A stretch of DNA of 5,864 nt, from positions 1 through 5,864 of the forward strand of contig JALHPA010000219.1 in assembly GCA_022842745.1 (NCBI GenBank), given 5' to 3'. A program made the translations under genes and the position numbers. Origin of the DNA: Pirellulales bacterium (lineage in GTDB: Bacteria > Planctomycetota > Planctomycetia > Pirellulales > JALHPA01). Below, in pieces: positions 1-5,864 of the stretch; the first letter of the stretch is position 1, and each line of letters starts with the position of its first letter. The notes below the pieces were generated by a model. That model had not been told where the DNA came from. It made no database searches and saw only the letters and a list, made by a program, of their open reading frames with translations.

Positions 1-456
1 CGGACCCCCAAGCTCAATACGCTGTTTCCGGAGTGCAACGAGGGTCTAAGCGCCTATGGCGTCGGGAAGCACCGGCACACCCCTGAGATCGAGCAGATCA
101 TCGGCCGAGCGACGGGGCGGAAGCCGGAGGTGATCTTTACGCCGCATCTTGCCCCCATGGACCGGGGGATTCTGAGTACGATCTATACGCGACCGGCGAA
201 GGGGGTAACCGAAAGCCAATTGCTGGCCGTGTGGCGCGAATTCTATGCCGGTGAACCTTTTGTGCAGGTCGTGGATCATCTCCCCAGTTCCAAAGACACC
301 AGCGGCACGAATTTCTGCCATCTGGCGGCGCGGACGGTGCGCAGGCGGGCGTTGTTGTTCAGTTCGCTGGACAACCTGGTGAAAGGGGCCTCGGGAGCGG
401 CGGTGCAGAATTTCAATTTGATGTATGGCTTCGCGGAAACGACCGGATTGATTTGA
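1..456 (+). CDS. argC: N-acetyl-gamma-glutamyl-phosphate reductase, C-terminal part (5' truncated by window edge)
   Basis: ArgC makes N-acetylglutamate 5-semialdehyde by NADPH-dependent reduction of N-acetylglutamyl phosphate, the third step of acetylated arginine synthesis in the cytoplasm. The frame is open from base 1 and ends at TGA 454-456, giving 151 residues. The family is usually about 340-350 residues, so the NADP-binding N-terminal domain and the catalytic Cys lie upstream of the window. Visible family hallmarks are the GKHRHTPEIEQ segment (bases 64-96), which carries the conserved catalytic His, then HLAPMDRGILSTIY (bases 142-183), and the C-terminal NLVKGASGAAVQNFNLM block (bases 376-426) followed by a TTGL ending. 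A GTG at 130 and an ATG at 157 fall inside conserved sequence and are not the start. argJ follows 103 bases downstream on the same strand, as expected for an arg cluster. Assignment is by recognised motifs. Confidence 0.95.
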   Translation, partial: RTPKLNTLFPECNEGLSAYGVGKHRHTPEIEQIIGRATGRKPEVIFTPHLAPMDRGILSTIYTRPAKGVTESQLLAVWREFYAGEPFVQVVDHLPSSKDTSGTNFCHLAARTVRRRALLFSSLDNLVKGASGAAVQNFNLMYGFAETTGLI

Positions 457-559
457 CGGATGAACGGTCCGGCGAGCGCCGCGCGGGGGTGGGGCAGGAA
501 AAGTGTGAATCGGGGTTTTCCAGGTCTTTGTTTCCGTTAACGACGAACGATTCTTGCCC

Positions 560-1753
560 ATGTCGATCGCAATTCCCCTCGGTTACCGGATGTCGGGCGT
601 GCATTGCGGGATCAAACGGAACGCCACCCGGGAGGATTGCGGGCTGGTCGTGTCCGACCCGCCGGCCGTGGCAGCGGGAGTTTACACCAGCAACCTGGTT
701 TTCGCCGCACCGGTGGCGTTCGATCGGGCGCGGACCCCGGGAGAGGGATTCCGAGCGGTGGCGGTGAATTCCGGCAACGCCAACGCATGCACCGGCGAGC
801 GGGGGCTGGCGGACGCGGCGCGGATGGCGGATCTGGCCGTCGCGGCCGCGGGGGAGGGGACGGGACAGGCTCTGGTGCTGTCGACGGGGATTATCGGCGA
901 ATTTCTGCCGCTGGAGAAAATTGGCGCCGGCCTCAAGCGGTGCGCGGAGCAATTGGGAAACAACCAGGAGTCGCTGGTGCTTACCGCGCGGAGCATGATG
1001 ACCACCGACACGGTCCACAAGCTGTCTGGGCGAACGCTGGAGGTGGGGGGCCGCTCGGTGCGGATTGCCGGGATGGCGAAAGGGGCGGCGATGATCGCGC
1101 CGCGAATGGGGACAATGCTGGGGCTGGTGCTGACCGACGCGGCGCTCTCGCCGGCGGCGGCACAGCGAGCGCTATCGAGCGTTGTGGACGATACGTTCAA
1201 CTGCATTTCGGTGGATGGCCACATGAGCACCAACGACACCGTGCTGCTCTTGGCCAACGGGGCGGCGGGGGGAAGCCCCCTGGAAGGGTCGGAGTTCGAG
1301 CGGTTCTGCGCGGCGTTGCACGAAGTGTGCGGCGAACTGGCGCGGGCCATTCCCAACGACGGCGAAGGGGCGACGCACGTGATTACGCTGGACGTGGCCG
1401 GCTGCGCCAGCCGCGATGCGGCGCGGCAAATCGCCCAGTCGGTCGCCGACAGCCCGCTCGTCAAGACCGCCGTGGCGGGCGGGGATCCGAATTGGGGGCG
1501 GATCATCTCCGCGGCCGGCTACGCAGGCGTGCCGTTCGATCCCCGCAAGATTCAGCTAAAAGTGAATGGCTTTTTGCTGTACGATTCCGGAGCGCCGGCG
1601 GCGTTTGTGGCGGCCGAGGTGTCGGCGTCGATCCGCGATCAACGGGACACGCGGATTGAGTTGACGTTTGGCGAGGGGAACGGGAAGATCCGCTTTATCA
1701 CCACCGACCTGACCGCCGAGTACGTGCGGCTGAACGCCGATTACCATACATGA
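560..1753 (+). CDS. argJ: Glutamate N-acetyltransferase / amino-acid N-acetyltransferase (ornithine acetyltransferase)
   Basis: ArgJ transfers the acetyl group from N-acetylornithine to glutamate, recycling it in arginine synthesis. Bifunctional members also use acetyl-CoA, and the sequence does not tell which type this is. From ATG 560 it is 397 residues, normal for the family. The precursor self-cleaves before a Thr nucleophile, here T185 in KGAAMIAPRMGTML (residues 174-187), giving alpha and beta chains. The oxyanion-hole pair is T109-G110 in STGIIG. Other hallmarks are GVHCGIK near the N-terminus, NSGNANACTG, the GDPNWGRI block and the C-terminal YVRLNADY. ATG 560 is chosen because conserved sequence begins just after it. 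A TTG at 554 is in frame and ATG 590 would cut into the conserved start. No clear Shine-Dalgarno sequence precedes 560. The residue before the cleavage Thr is Gly rather than the more usual Ala. The stop overlaps the next gene's start. Confidence 0.95.
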   Translation: MSIAIPLGYRMSGVHCGIKRNATREDCGLVVSDPPAVAAGVYTSNLVFAAPVAFDRARTPGEGFRAVAVNSGNANACTGERGLADAARMADLAVAAAGEGTGQALVLSTGIIGEFLPLEKIGAGLKRCAEQLGNNQESLVLTARSMMTTDTVHKLSGRTLEVGGRSVRIAGMAKGAAMIAPRMGTMLGLVLTDAALSPAAAQRALSSVVDDTFNCISVDGHMSTNDTVLLLANGAAGGSPLEGSEFERFCAALHEVCGELARAIPNDGEGATHVITLDVAGCASRDAARQIAQSVADSPLVKTAVAGGDPNWGRIISAAGYAGVPFDPRKIQLKVNGFLLYDSGAPAAFVAAEVSASIRDQRDTRIELTFGEGNGKIRFITTDLTAEYVRLNADYHT

Positions 1754-2745
1754 AATCGTCGGTGTATCGACTGCGGGCTGGGGCCACCGCGCTGGCGATC
1801 GTGATTCTGGTGTCGGTGATCGGCTATCGGATCCTGGGCTGGGAGTGGCTCGACGCGTTCTACATGGTGGTGATCACCGTGGCCACGGTCGGTTTTGGGG
1901 AATCGAGCGCGCTGGAGCCTGTGGAGCAGGTGTGGACGATCGCGGTGATGGTGGTGGGCATCACCCTGGTGGGGTACACGTTTGGCGGATTTTTGCAGTT
2001 TATCGCGGCCGGGGAATTTGAACGGGCGATGGGCCAGCGGCGGATGAAGACCGAGATCGACAGTCTGAAGAACCATGTGATTATTTGCGGCTATGGCCGC
2101 ATGGGGCGGCTATTGGCCAACCGGCTGAAACGGAGCCGCGAACGCCTGCTGGTGATCGACCAGGACGAAAACAGCGTGACGGAAGCGCGGCTGGACGGGC
2201 ATCTGTTTTTGCGGGGAGACGCGACCGAAGAGCCGACTTTGAAACTGGCGGGGATCGACCGGGCCAAAAGCCTGGTGACGGCGCTGCCGGGAGACGCCCA
2301 GAACGTGTTCATCACCTTGACCGCGCGGGATATGAACCGGCGGATGCAGATCATTGCCCGCTCGGAGCTGGAGACGACCGAGAAGAAGTTGATCCGGGCC
2401 GGGGCGGATCGGGTGGTGGCGCCGGCCTCGATTGGGGCCTCGCGGATCGCTTCGATGATTATGCGGCCATCGTCCACGGAGCTGCTGGAAGCCGTATCGG
2501 AGACGGCCGTGGGGGAAATCGAAATCGATGAGTTCCAATTGCCGGAGGTCCATCGGCTGGTGGGGAAAAAGCTATCGGAGAGCGAGACCCGCAGCCACCG
2601 GCTGCTGGTGGTCGCGGTCCGGCGATCCCAACAGGGGCTGATCTTCAATCCCGAATCGGACCACACATTCCAACCGAACGAAGTGGTGATCGTGATGGGG
2701 CGCCCCGACGACATCGCGGAGTTTCGCAAGACCCAGCAGTTGTAG
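1750..2745 (+). CDS. Two-TM potassium channel with RCK (TrkA-N/TrkA-C) gating domain
   Basis: This is a 331-residue inner-membrane K+ channel subunit of the MthK-like layout, probably a tetramer. TM1 is about residues 10-29, the pore helix about 34-45, the selectivity filter TVGFG at 46-50, and TM2 about 61-86. A short linker leads to the RCK_N Rossmann domain, which starts near residue 108. It has the nucleotide-binding GYGRMG at 114-119 and an acidic residue D137 at the end of the second strand, which in this fold usually favours NAD(H). A TrkA_C domain fills about residues 250-331. The filter has Phe where many channels have Tyr; both occur in K+ channels. Aligned from memory with MthK, Ca2+ ligands D184 and E210 are replaced by Ala and Arg, so Ca2+ gating as in MthK is not supported. 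The ATG overlaps the argJ stop in an ATGA, with no clear ribosome-binding site, suggesting translational coupling. The physiological ligand is unknown. Confidence 0.9.
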   Translation: MKSSVYRLRAGATALAIVILVSVIGYRILGWEWLDAFYMVVITVATVGFGESSALEPVEQVWTIAVMVVGITLVGYTFGGFLQFIAAGEFERAMGQRRMKTEIDSLKNHVIICGYGRMGRLLANRLKRSRERLLVIDQDENSVTEARLDGHLFLRGDATEEPTLKLAGIDRAKSLVTALPGDAQNVFITLTARDMNRRMQIIARSELETTEKKLIRAGADRVVAPASIGASRIASMIMRPSSTELLEAVSETAVGEIEIDEFQLPEVHRLVGKKLSESETRSHRLLVVAVRRSQQGLIFNPESDHTFQPNEVVIVMGRPDDIAEFRKTQQL

Positions 2746-2843
2746 TTCGCGGGCCGGAGAGATGTTCGGTTCGCACCGGCGGATGGAGCGCGCCAGCGAA
2801 GGCCGACCGGTTCGGAAGGGTTCTCTATCTCCTATGCATCCGT

Positions 2844-2892
2844 CGCTCCCGCCCGTTTCCAGCTTCCCGTCGTAGGCGAGCCAGCGGGAGCG
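2844..2892. repeat. 9-bp perfect inverted repeat upstream of the DedA-family gene
   Basis: The sequence CGCTCCCGC (2844-2852) is the exact reverse complement of GCGGGAGCG (2884-2892), with 31 bases between. It lies in the 159-base gap after the channel gene and ends 12 bases before the first ATG of the next gene. There is no T-run after it, so it is not a standard intrinsic terminator. In RNA it could fold back near the start of the downstream gene or be an operator. In GC-rich DNA a 9-bp match could also be chance. Confidence 0.4.
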
Positions 2893-2898
2893 TATCAT

Positions 2899-2902
2899 GG
2901 AG
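2899..2902 (+). promoter_or_regulatory. Candidate ribosome-binding site for the DedA-family gene (GGAG)
   Basis: GGAG sits 5 bases before ATG 2908 but only 2 bases before ATG 2905. If it is the true site, ATG 2908 is the more likely start and the protein loses one Met. A second GGGAG at 2886-2890 is 14 bases from ATG 2905, which is rather far, and is part of the inverted repeat. Confidence 0.4.
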
Positions 2903-2904
2903 CC

Positions 2905-3555
2905 ATGATGACGCTGGCGAAGCCCTTGCTACTGGCCGCACTGATCCTGAGCATCCCGATCGTGCCGTTTCTGCTGTTTGGGGAGCGGCTGGAGCAACGG
3001 ATCGGCGACTGGCTCTCGGAGGGCGCTTCCCCGGGGATCTTGGGAATGGCGATCGTGGGGATTCTGGCGAGCGATATCTTGTTGCCCGTACCGTCGAGCC
3101 TGGTGAGCACCTACGGGGGAGCGCAATTGAGCCTGCCCTGGGCGGTGGGGGCATCGTTTCTGGGGTTGACCCTCGGGGCGGCGGTAGGTTTCGGGCTGGC
3201 GCGGCGACTGGGACGCCCGTGGGCGCAAAAGTGGGCCGGGGACGGAAATGCCTTCGATCGGTTGGCCCAGCGGCACGGCGTGCTGACACTGGTGCTGTGC
3301 CGCGCGGCGCCGGTTCTGGCGGAGGCCAGCGTGCTGGCGATGGGAGTGGGGGGGCTATCGTGGCGGCGGTTTTGGCCGCCGGTGGCGCTGGCCAATCTGG
3401 GCATCGCAGCGGCCTATTCGCTCCTGGGACGGTGGGGGAAGGAGCAGTCGGAACTGCCGTACGTCCTGTTGGCGTCGGTGGTTGTCCCGGCCGCGGCGAG
3501 CCTGCTGGCCAGGGCCGCGTTTTTCAGGACTGGGGTGCATTCGGAGTCGCCATGA
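2905..3555 (+). CDS. DedA / VTT-domain (SNARE-associated family) inner-membrane protein
   Basis: This is a 216-residue (215 if ATG 2908 is used) hydrophobic membrane protein of the DedA/VTT family. Characterised members include lipid-carrier translocases, for example for undecaprenyl phosphate, and proteins needed for membrane homeostasis; the substrate here is unknown. Hydrophobic segments are at about residues 5-26, 43-60, 77-99, 125-150, 157-176 and 187-206. The family pattern is visible in the re-entrant region: an acidic residue D57 followed by LLPVPSS (59-65), then later CRAAPVLAEASVLAMG (132-147), which supplies the conserved Arg (R133), a Pro and E140 in the second half. The length of about 215 is typical. 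The stop codon overlaps the start of the dehydratase gene by four bases, so the two are probably co-translated. Family assignment is firm from motif and hydropathy; function is not. Confidence 0.8.
   Translation: MMTLAKPLLLAALILSIPIVPFLLFGERLEQRIGDWLSEGASPGILGMAIVGILASDILLPVPSSLVSTYGGAQLSLPWAVGASFLGLTLGAAVGFGLARRLGRPWAQKWAGDGNAFDRLAQRHGVLTLVLCRAAPVLAEASVLAMGVGGLSWRRFWPPVALANLGIAAAYSLLGRWGKEQSELPYVLLASVVVPAAASLLARAAFFRTGVHSESP
3543..3546 (+). promoter_or_regulatory. Ribosome-binding site that fixes the dehydratase start (GGAG)
   Basis: GGAG lies inside the 3' end of the DedA-family gene, 5 bases before ATG 3552. This good spacing, together with the ATGA overlap and homology beginning just after it, supports ATG 3552. 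An upstream GTG at 3219 in the same open frame would read through most of the DedA gene in the wrong frame and is rejected. Confidence 0.65.
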
Positions 3556-5582
3556 TCAATCGTGCCTTGACCAGAGAAATCGCCCCCGACGACATTTGGG
3601 GGGGGCAGGAAAAGGAACTGCTCAACGTGGTCACGAAAGCAACCGGTCCGTCCGGCGCGCTGCCGCTCGACGACCAGATGCTCCGCGAATGGTCCAGCGG
3701 CGACCTATTCGGGCTGTCGCAAAACGCCGGCATGGGCTGGAAGCCCGAAGAGATGACCGGGCCGCAGTATTTGCTGTTAAGCACACAGGGCGGGATGCGC
3801 GCCGCAGACGGGACGGCAATCGCTCTGGGCTTCCATACCGGCCATTGGGAAGTCGGATTGCTCGTCGAGGCCGCTGCTCGGGAGCTGAAGTCCTTGGGGG
3901 GAGTGCCGTTCGCGGCCCAATGCTCGGACCCTTGCGACGGGCGGACGCAGGGGACGGTCGGGATGTTCGACAGCCTGCCGTACCGCAACGACGCGGCGGT
4001 GATCTTTCGCCGCATGATCCGCTCGCTCCCCACTCGCCGCGGCGTCTTGGGGGTCGCCACCTGCGACAAGGGGCTGCCGGCCATGATGATGGCCCTGGCC
4101 GGAACGCGGGATTTGCCCTGCGTGCTCGTTCCAGGGGGAGTGACCCTGCCGCCGGCCGCAGGGGAGGACGCCGGCAAGATTCAAACCATCGGCGCGCGGT
4201 ACGCCCACGGCGAAATCGACTTGCAGTCGGCGGCGGAGCTGGGATGCCGGGCATGCGCTTCGCCCGGCGGCGGGTGCCAGTTCTTGGGGACCGCGGCCAC
4301 GGCGCAAGTAGTGGGGGAGGCCCTGGGGTTGTCGCTGTCGCACTCGGCGCTGGCGCCGAGCGGACAGCCGATCTGGCTCGACCTCGCGCGGCGATCGGCG
4401 CGGGCCTTGGCCCGGCTCGACCAGCGTGGAATCAAGACGCGGGACGTGCTTTCCGAGGCCGCGTTTCGCAACGCCCTGGTGGTGCATGCGGCGTTCGGCG
4501 GCTCGACGAACCTGGTCCTGCATATTCCCGCGATCGCGTTCGCGGCAGGGGTGCGACGGCCGACGGTGGACGACTGGACTGAAATCAACCGCCGCACGCC
4601 GCGGCTGGTCGACGCGCTCCCCAACGGGCCGGTCGGGCACCCCACCGTCCAGGTTTTTCTGGCCGGTGGGACGCCGGAAGTGATGCTGCACTTGCGCGAG
4701 CTCGATCTGCTCGATCTAAACGTCCTCACGGTCAGTGGCGAATCATTGGGCCAGTCGCTTGCCCGGTGGGAAAAATCGTTGCGGAGGGAGCGGCTACGGG
4801 CACTGCTGTGGGAGCGGGACGGTGTCCGCGCCGAGGACGTGATTCTGTCGCCAGAAGAGGCCCGGCGGCGCGGGTTAACCAGCACGGTCTGTTTTCCACG
4901 TGGGAACCTGGCTCCGGAAGGCTCGGTGATCAAGAGCACCGCCATCGATCCGCGGTCGGTCGACGCCGACGGAGTCTACCGGAAAATCGGGCCGGCGCGG
5001 GTGTTTCACAGCGAACGAGAAGCGGTGGCGGCGATCAAGGGACAGTCGGCGCGGCCGATACGGGCTGGGGACGTGTTGGTGCTGTCCTGTCGAGGTCCCT
5101 TGGGGTCCGGCATGGAGGAGACCTATCAGATCACTTCGGCGCTTAAGCACCTGGAGTGGGGGCGGGAGGTGGCGGTCGTGACCGACGCGCGGTTTTCCGG
5201 GGTAAGCACCGGGGCCTGCATCGGCCACGTGGGACCGGAGGCGTTGGCCGGCGGACCGATCGGCAAAGTGCGGGACGGGGATCGGATCCGGATCGTCATC
5301 GACCGCACGCGATTGGTCGGCTCGGTCGACCTCGTGGGAGTGACCGACCCCGAGACCGGCGCGATTACCGAGTTTGGCGTCGAAGTGGGGACTCAGGTAC
5401 TCGCGGATCGGCCGCCCGGCGCGAGTTTGCAACCCGATCCGCGGCTGCCGGACGATACGCGTCTGTGGGGGGCGCTCCAGGCGGTCAGCGGCGGGACCTG
5501 GGGGGGAAGCGTGTACGACGTGGAGCGAATTGCGGCGGTTTTGCAAGCGGGCGTGTTGGCCCTGGGCAAGGAAGAGAAATGA
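3552..5582 (+). CDS. IlvD/Edd-family Fe-S dehydratase of the YjhG/YagF type, probable D-xylonate dehydratase
   Basis: This 676-residue protein matches the YjhG/YagF branch of the IlvD/Edd dehydratases almost throughout (E. coli YjhG is about 655 residues). Characterised YjhG and YagF dehydrate D-xylonate to 2-keto-3-deoxy-xylonate, a cytoplasmic step of oxidative pentose breakdown. Hallmarks are SGDLFG and NAGMGW near residues 49-63, SDPCDGRTQG with C128, TCDKG with C171 and K173, and GGGCQFLGTA with C242. By family analogy the three Cys hold the Fe-S cluster, and the Asp and Lys of CDK help bind Mg2+, the Lys possibly carbamylated. Later come GLTST, APEGSVIKSTAIDP, GMEETYQ and ARFSGVSTGACIGHVGPEA; its Ser residues (S549, S552) include the proposed catalytic base. 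The ending LPDDTRLW...AVSGGTW is also typical. Another sugar acid could be the true substrate. No other sugar-acid genes are visible nearby. Confidence 0.9.
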   Translation: MINRALTREIAPDDIWGGQEKELLNVVTKATGPSGALPLDDQMLREWSSGDLFGLSQNAGMGWKPEEMTGPQYLLLSTQGGMRAADGTAIALGFHTGHWEVGLLVEAAARELKSLGGVPFAAQCSDPCDGRTQGTVGMFDSLPYRNDAAVIFRRMIRSLPTRRGVLGVATCDKGLPAMMMALAGTRDLPCVLVPGGVTLPPAAGEDAGKIQTIGARYAHGEIDLQSAAELGCRACASPGGGCQFLGTAATAQVVGEALGLSLSHSALAPSGQPIWLDLARRSARALARLDQRGIKTRDVLSEAAFRNALVVHAAFGGSTNLVLHIPAIAFAAGVRRPTVDDWTEINRRTPRLVDALPNGPVGHPTVQVFLAGGTPEVMLHLRELDLLDLNVLTVSGESLGQSLARWEKSLRRERLRALLWERDGVRAEDVILSPEEARRRGLTSTVCFPRGNLAPEGSVIKSTAIDPRSVDADGVYRKIGPARVFHSEREAVAAIKGQSARPIRAGDVLVLSCRGPLGSGMEETYQITSALKHLEWGREVAVVTDARFSGVSTGACIGHVGPEALAGGPIGKVRDGDRIRIVIDRTRLVGSVDLVGVTDPETGAITEFGVEVGTQVLADRPPGASLQPDPRLPDDTRLWGALQAVSGGTWGGSVYDVERIAAVLQAGVLALGKEEK

Positions 5583-5630
5583 TCCGGGGCCGAGCGGGCG
5601 ACAGGGGGATTCTGAGCTAGAGTTGCATAG

Positions 5631-5650
5631 CCGGCGTTCTCATGCGCCGG
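5631..5650. other. Small GC-rich hairpin between the dehydratase and the next gene
   Basis: CCGGCG (5631-5636) pairs with CGCCGG (5645-5650) around an 8-base loop. G-T wobbles at 5630/5651 and 5637/5644 could lengthen the stem. It lies 48 bases after the dehydratase stop, in a 104-base gap. The following bases are C-rich with no T-run, so it is at best a non-canonical terminator or an mRNA 3'-end structure. Confidence 0.35.
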
Positions 5651-5675
5651 TCCCGCCCTCAACCTCTGGCCCTCC

Positions 5676-5680
5676 GAGGT
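5676..5680 (+). promoter_or_regulatory. Ribosome-binding site for the gene at 5687 (GAGGT)
   Basis: GAGGT is complementary to the 16S rRNA tail and lies 6 bases before ATG 5687, an optimal spacing. It is the clearest Shine-Dalgarno site in the window and is the main evidence that the truncated frame after it is a real gene. Confidence 0.6.
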
Positions 5681-5686
5681 GTTGCC

Positions 5687-5864
5687 ATGTCTGAATCTCG
5701 TTCTACCGCAACGTCGGCCCATAGTGCCCGGCTCGGATTGGGGGTCTCGCGGATGGCGAACGCCGCCGATCAGTTGCTGTGCCGGTCCGACCGGCTGCTA
5801 GAAGCCGCCGCCCACGAACAATGGAGCGAAGTGCAGCAGTTGAGCGAAGAGATGGCGGCCTTGG
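5687..5864 (+). CDS. Hypothetical helical protein, N-terminal part (3' truncated by window edge)
   Basis: I do not recognise this gene. An open frame runs from ATG 5687 to the end of the window with no stop, giving 59 residues. The N-terminus is polar and Ser/Thr/Ala-rich (MSESRSTATSAHSARLG) with no signal peptide or membrane segment. From about residue 24 it becomes amphipathic and Ala/Leu/Glu-rich, with a run such as LLEAAAHEQWSEVQQLSEEM that looks like paired helices or a short coiled coil. The pattern of a Trp followed by a Val/Leu-rich turn recalls small helical chaperone-like proteins such as FliT or FlgN, but this is only a resemblance and no function is proposed. Support for it being real comes from the well-placed ribosome-binding site, the common start codon and coding-like base composition. 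The 104-base gap suggests it may be transcribed separately from the dehydratase. Confidence 0.6.
   Translation, partial: MSESRSTATSAHSARLGLGVSRMANAADQLLCRSDRLLEAAAHEQWSEVQQLSEEMAAL

Noticed and set aside
485..515. G-rich stretch in the argC-argJ gap as a possible G-quadruplex
   Set aside because: Only three runs of three or more G are present with one long spacer, so a standard four-run quadruplex is not supported.
457..559. Promoter, operator or ArgR-type box in the argC-argJ gap
   Set aside because: No convincing -35/-10 pair and no AT-rich palindrome resembling an ARG box could be found by eye.
682..1506. Minus-strand open frame of 274 codons opposite argJ
   Set aside because: It is the antisense shadow of a GC-rich gene with strong motifs on the + strand; its translation is Ser/Ala/Pro-rich with no recognisable domain.
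604..1659. Plus-strand open frame of 351 codons inside argJ in another frame
   Set aside because: Gly/Arg-rich translation typical of an off-frame reading of high-GC DNA; argJ itself has full-length family motifs.
3219..3551. N-terminal extension of the dehydratase frame from GTG 3219 (111 extra residues)
   Set aside because: It overlaps the DedA-family gene in another frame, is low-complexity Gly/Arg/Ala-rich, and the family homology starts only after ATG 3552, which has a good ribosome-binding site.
3777..4691. Minus-strand open frame of 304 codons opposite the dehydratase
   Set aside because: Arg/Gly/Pro-rich antisense shadow of a well-supported gene, with no domain.
5631..5665. Rho-independent terminator after the dehydratase
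   Set aside because: The hairpin is followed by C-rich sequence without the T-run needed for a standard intrinsic terminator, so it is listed only as a hairpin.

Overview
The window is a GC-rich, densely packed bacterial segment with all six recognisable genes on the + strand. The organism is not named by any single marker. The high GC, the argC-argJ pair and the YjhG/YagF-type dehydratase would fit a planctomycete-like genome, but this is inference from general gene style and not proven by the sequence.

Layout. Bases 1-456 hold the C-terminal part of argC (N-acetyl-gamma-glutamyl-phosphate reductase), whose start lies outside the window. After a 103-base gap comes argJ (glutamate/ornithine N-acetyltransferase, 560-1753). 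Its stop overlaps by four bases (ATGA) the start of a two-transmembrane potassium channel with a C-terminal RCK/TrkA gating ring (1750-2745). A 159-base gap containing a 9-bp inverted repeat leads to a DedA/VTT-family membrane protein (2905-3555). This overlaps by another ATGA the start of a complete IlvD/Edd-family dehydratase of the YjhG/YagF (D-xylonate dehydratase) type (3552-5582). After a 104-base gap with a small hairpin, a new gene starts at 5687 with a good ribosome-binding site and runs off the window end. Its product is unrecognised and looks helical.

How the genes relate. argC and argJ act in the same acetylated arginine-biosynthesis pathway. The channel is probably translationally coupled to argJ, although no functional link between the two is established. 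The DedA protein and the dehydratase form a second coupled pair, again from unrelated pathways. The four-base overlaps support two short transcription units (argC-argJ-channel and DedA-dehydratase). No clear promoter, intrinsic terminator with a T-run, RNA gene, mobile element or CRISPR array was seen. The content is mostly housekeeping and accessory metabolism. I did not find a convincing undescribed system; the points most worth a second look are the gene couplings and the details of the RCK channel.
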